The notes beneath the pieces are model-generated. The model was not told the origin of the DNA. It ran no database searches and saw only the letters and a program-made list of their open reading frames with translations. 5,523 bases of DNA, taken from positions 1,777 to 7,299 of the forward strand of contig PEXF01000113.1 in the NCBI GenBank assembly GCA_002779205.1. The letters are read 5' to 3'. The position numbers and the translations under genes are program-made. The DNA comes from Candidatus Hydromicrobium americanum (GTDB lineage Bacteria; Actinomycetota; Humimicrobiia; Humimicrobiales; Humimicrobiaceae). Shown piece after piece: positions 4,232 through 5,523 of this stretch (position 1 is its first letter; each line of letters starts with the position of its first letter).

Positions 4232-5523
4232 TTATTCTTTGAATCTCGTGCGTATTTCAAACTCTGTTGTTTCAGTTCCTCCAATTTCATCTCTTTTTGT
4301 GTATTGAAGTTCAACATTATTAAAATACACAGAATTCTCAAGTCGTCGCATAAATTCAGATACTGCCAAGTTTGAAGTTGTAATTCCACGAAGTAAGATG
4401 CTAACACTTGCTGAGTCTGCTGATTCCTCATTCAAAGCCACAAGCCATGTATATCCAGGAAGCAAATGATTTATTTCATCCAACAATTTGACTCTTCCGT
4501 ATTTATGTTCAGACAAATCCTGTATAACTTTCACTTTAGTTCTTACTTCTTTGTCTTTTTGCATTAGCTCTCGGACTTCAGTTGCTTTGGGTATGAGTGT
4601 TTCTTGCTGGACTTTCATATCCTCAATTTCTCTTTGGATTCTGTGCTGTTTTTTCGTCAACCCAAGAACCACGAGGGAAAGAATTAAAGCACTTACAATA
4701 AAACTATAAAAAGGAAGTCCCTGGTCAAGAGCTTGGAGAAGTTTATTCCTCTCTTCTATCCTCTCTTCAAATGGCAAGAGATTAACTCCTGTGCGCTCTA
4801 ATTTTGATATAGCTAAGCCAATAGCTATATCAAATTGATAAGGATGCTCTGGGATGTTTTCCTCGCACTCCATTTCTCTTAATGGATTTCCGATTTCACA
4901 GTTTGTATTAAATTCTTTAGCAAAGATTTCCTTAATTCCAGGAATACCTGCTCCTCCGCCACCTAAAATAATAAGTTTCAGTTCGGTGGTCTCTGGCAAC
5001 AATCTCTCAATTCGGGATAACAATCTTTTAGTTGTAGTATTTTTTGCACGTTCCATATCTTTTTCTTTTACATCCTGGACTTCTTTTCCTTGAAGCATTT
5101 TAGTTGCTTCTACAGCTCCGACTCCACATACTCTTTGAATTTCTTCAATGAAAGTGCGTACACCCATAGGAATTTCATCATCAAATACATAATCTCCGTT
5201 GCGTATGAGAGTTATCAGTATATGCTCAAACCCAATATTTACTAAAAGATAGGCACCTTCTGTGGTTATATATTTTTGATAAGCAGATTGAAGAATAAAA
5301 GGATGTATATCAATATTATGAGGCAAAAGCTCTGCATCCTTTAAAACATCTATTAAGGGGTAGAGAACTTCATTTTTTGCTCCAACCATCACAAGCTCAA
5401 GGTTTTCGTCTTTTTCTTTTAACTTTTTGAAGTCTACTACGACATCCTTAAGGTCAAATGGAATATTCTCTTTGGCAAGTGCTCCCAATACTTCTTTCTC
5501 TTCACGTTTTCTCGGGATTTTAG
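4232..5523 (-). CDS. pilM: PilM-PilN fusion, type IV pilus alignment protein (5' end off window)
   Basis: One uninterrupted frame of 429 visible codons covers two normally separate pilus proteins. The frame stays open to the right edge, where it reads KIPRKREEKEVLGALAKENIP, the mid-N-terminal region of PilM, so the start lies outside. Counting from the Leu codon (TTG) at 5488-5486: residues 1-230 are PilM, an actin-like ATP-binding cytoplasmic protein, with LLVNIG at 81-86 (phosphate-2 loop), IPMGVRTFIEEIQR, and LIILGGGGAGIPGI (adenosine loop, 172-185). After IAIGLAISKL comes VNLLPFEER (235-243), the conserved N-terminal peptide by which PilN binds PilM. A transmembrane helix (about 258-277), a coiled coil (about 279-325) and the PilN ferredoxin-like domain (about 330-418, LLDEINHLLPGYTWLVALN) follow. 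The architecture mirrors GspL of type II secretion. Only a few residues join the halves. No stop or frameshift is seen. Confidence 0.92.
   Translation of the reverse strand, partial: KIPRKREEKEVLGALAKENIPFDLKDVVVDFKKLKEKDENLELVMVGAKNEVLYPLIDVLKDAELLPHNIDIHPFILQSAYQKYITTEGAYLLVNIGFEHILITLIRNGDYVFDDEIPMGVRTFIEEIQRVCGVGAVEATKMLQGKEVQDVKEKDMERAKNTTTKRLLSRIERLLPETTELKLIILGGGGAGIPGIKEIFAKEFNTNCEIGNPLREMECEENIPEHPYQFDIAIGLAISKLERTGVNLLPFEERIEERNKLLQALDQGLPFYSFIVSALILSLVVLGLTKKQHRIQREIEDMKVQQETLIPKATEVRELMQKDKEVRTKVKVIQDLSEHKYGRVKLLDEINHLLPGYTWLVALNEESADSASVSILLRGITTSNLAVSEFMRRLENSVYFNNVELQYTKRDEIGGTETTEFEIRTRFKE

Overview
The window is A+T-rich bacterial DNA carrying most of a type IV pilus (T4P) alignment and secretin operon. 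It is read right to left on the minus strand: pilM-pilN fusion (5' end beyond the right edge), a small lipoprotein gene, pilO, an AMIN-pilP fusion, then pilQ. At the left edge, converging on pilQ from the plus strand, is the 3' part of an unrelated gene whose product looks like an outer-membrane beta-barrel. The secretin, barrel-like protein, lipoprotein and periplasmic alignment proteins imply a diderm bacterium. The reshuffled pil proteins and the repeat-littered gaps suggest an uncultured lineage (something like Omnitrophota, WOR-3/Stahlbacteria or Cloacimonadota). That placement is a guess from style, not from a marker gene.

Layout: 1-667 barrel-like CDS (partial, +). 668-842 is a convergent gap with a long heptamer-built hairpin and a GCAAACC palindrome. 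843-2060 is pilQ (-). 2061-2245 is a gap made almost wholly of short repeat modules. 2246-3061 is AMIN-pilP (-) and overlaps pilO (3058-3588, -) by ATGA. 3589-3633 is a short gap with another GCAAAC hairpin. 3634-4170 is the lipoprotein (-), 4171-4231 a short gap, and 4232-5523 the pilM-pilN fusion (-). There is no gene-free stretch over 300 bases.

How the genes work together: the actin-like PilM part sits in the cytoplasm and is joined in one chain to PilN, which crosses the inner membrane and pairs with PilO. PilP links the PilN/PilO platform to the secretin PilQ in the outer membrane. Two parts have been rearranged. PilM and PilN are one polypeptide, as in GspL of type II secretion. The AMIN domain, normally at the N-terminus of PilQ, is instead on PilP, leaving a short 405-residue PilQ.

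The most unusual signal is at DNA level. The hydrophobic cores of all three cleaved signal peptides (PilQ, AMIN-PilP, lipoprotein) are encoded by degenerate tandem repeats with an exact 7-bp period. A related 7-bp array, arranged as an inverted pair, forms a hairpin in the convergent gap. Because 7 is prime to 3, each 21 bp encodes a 7-residue peptide repeat, and this is visible in the proteins (FTVLCFL/FSVSCFL in PilQ). It looks as if a genomic heptamer repeat family has been used as raw material for signal peptides.
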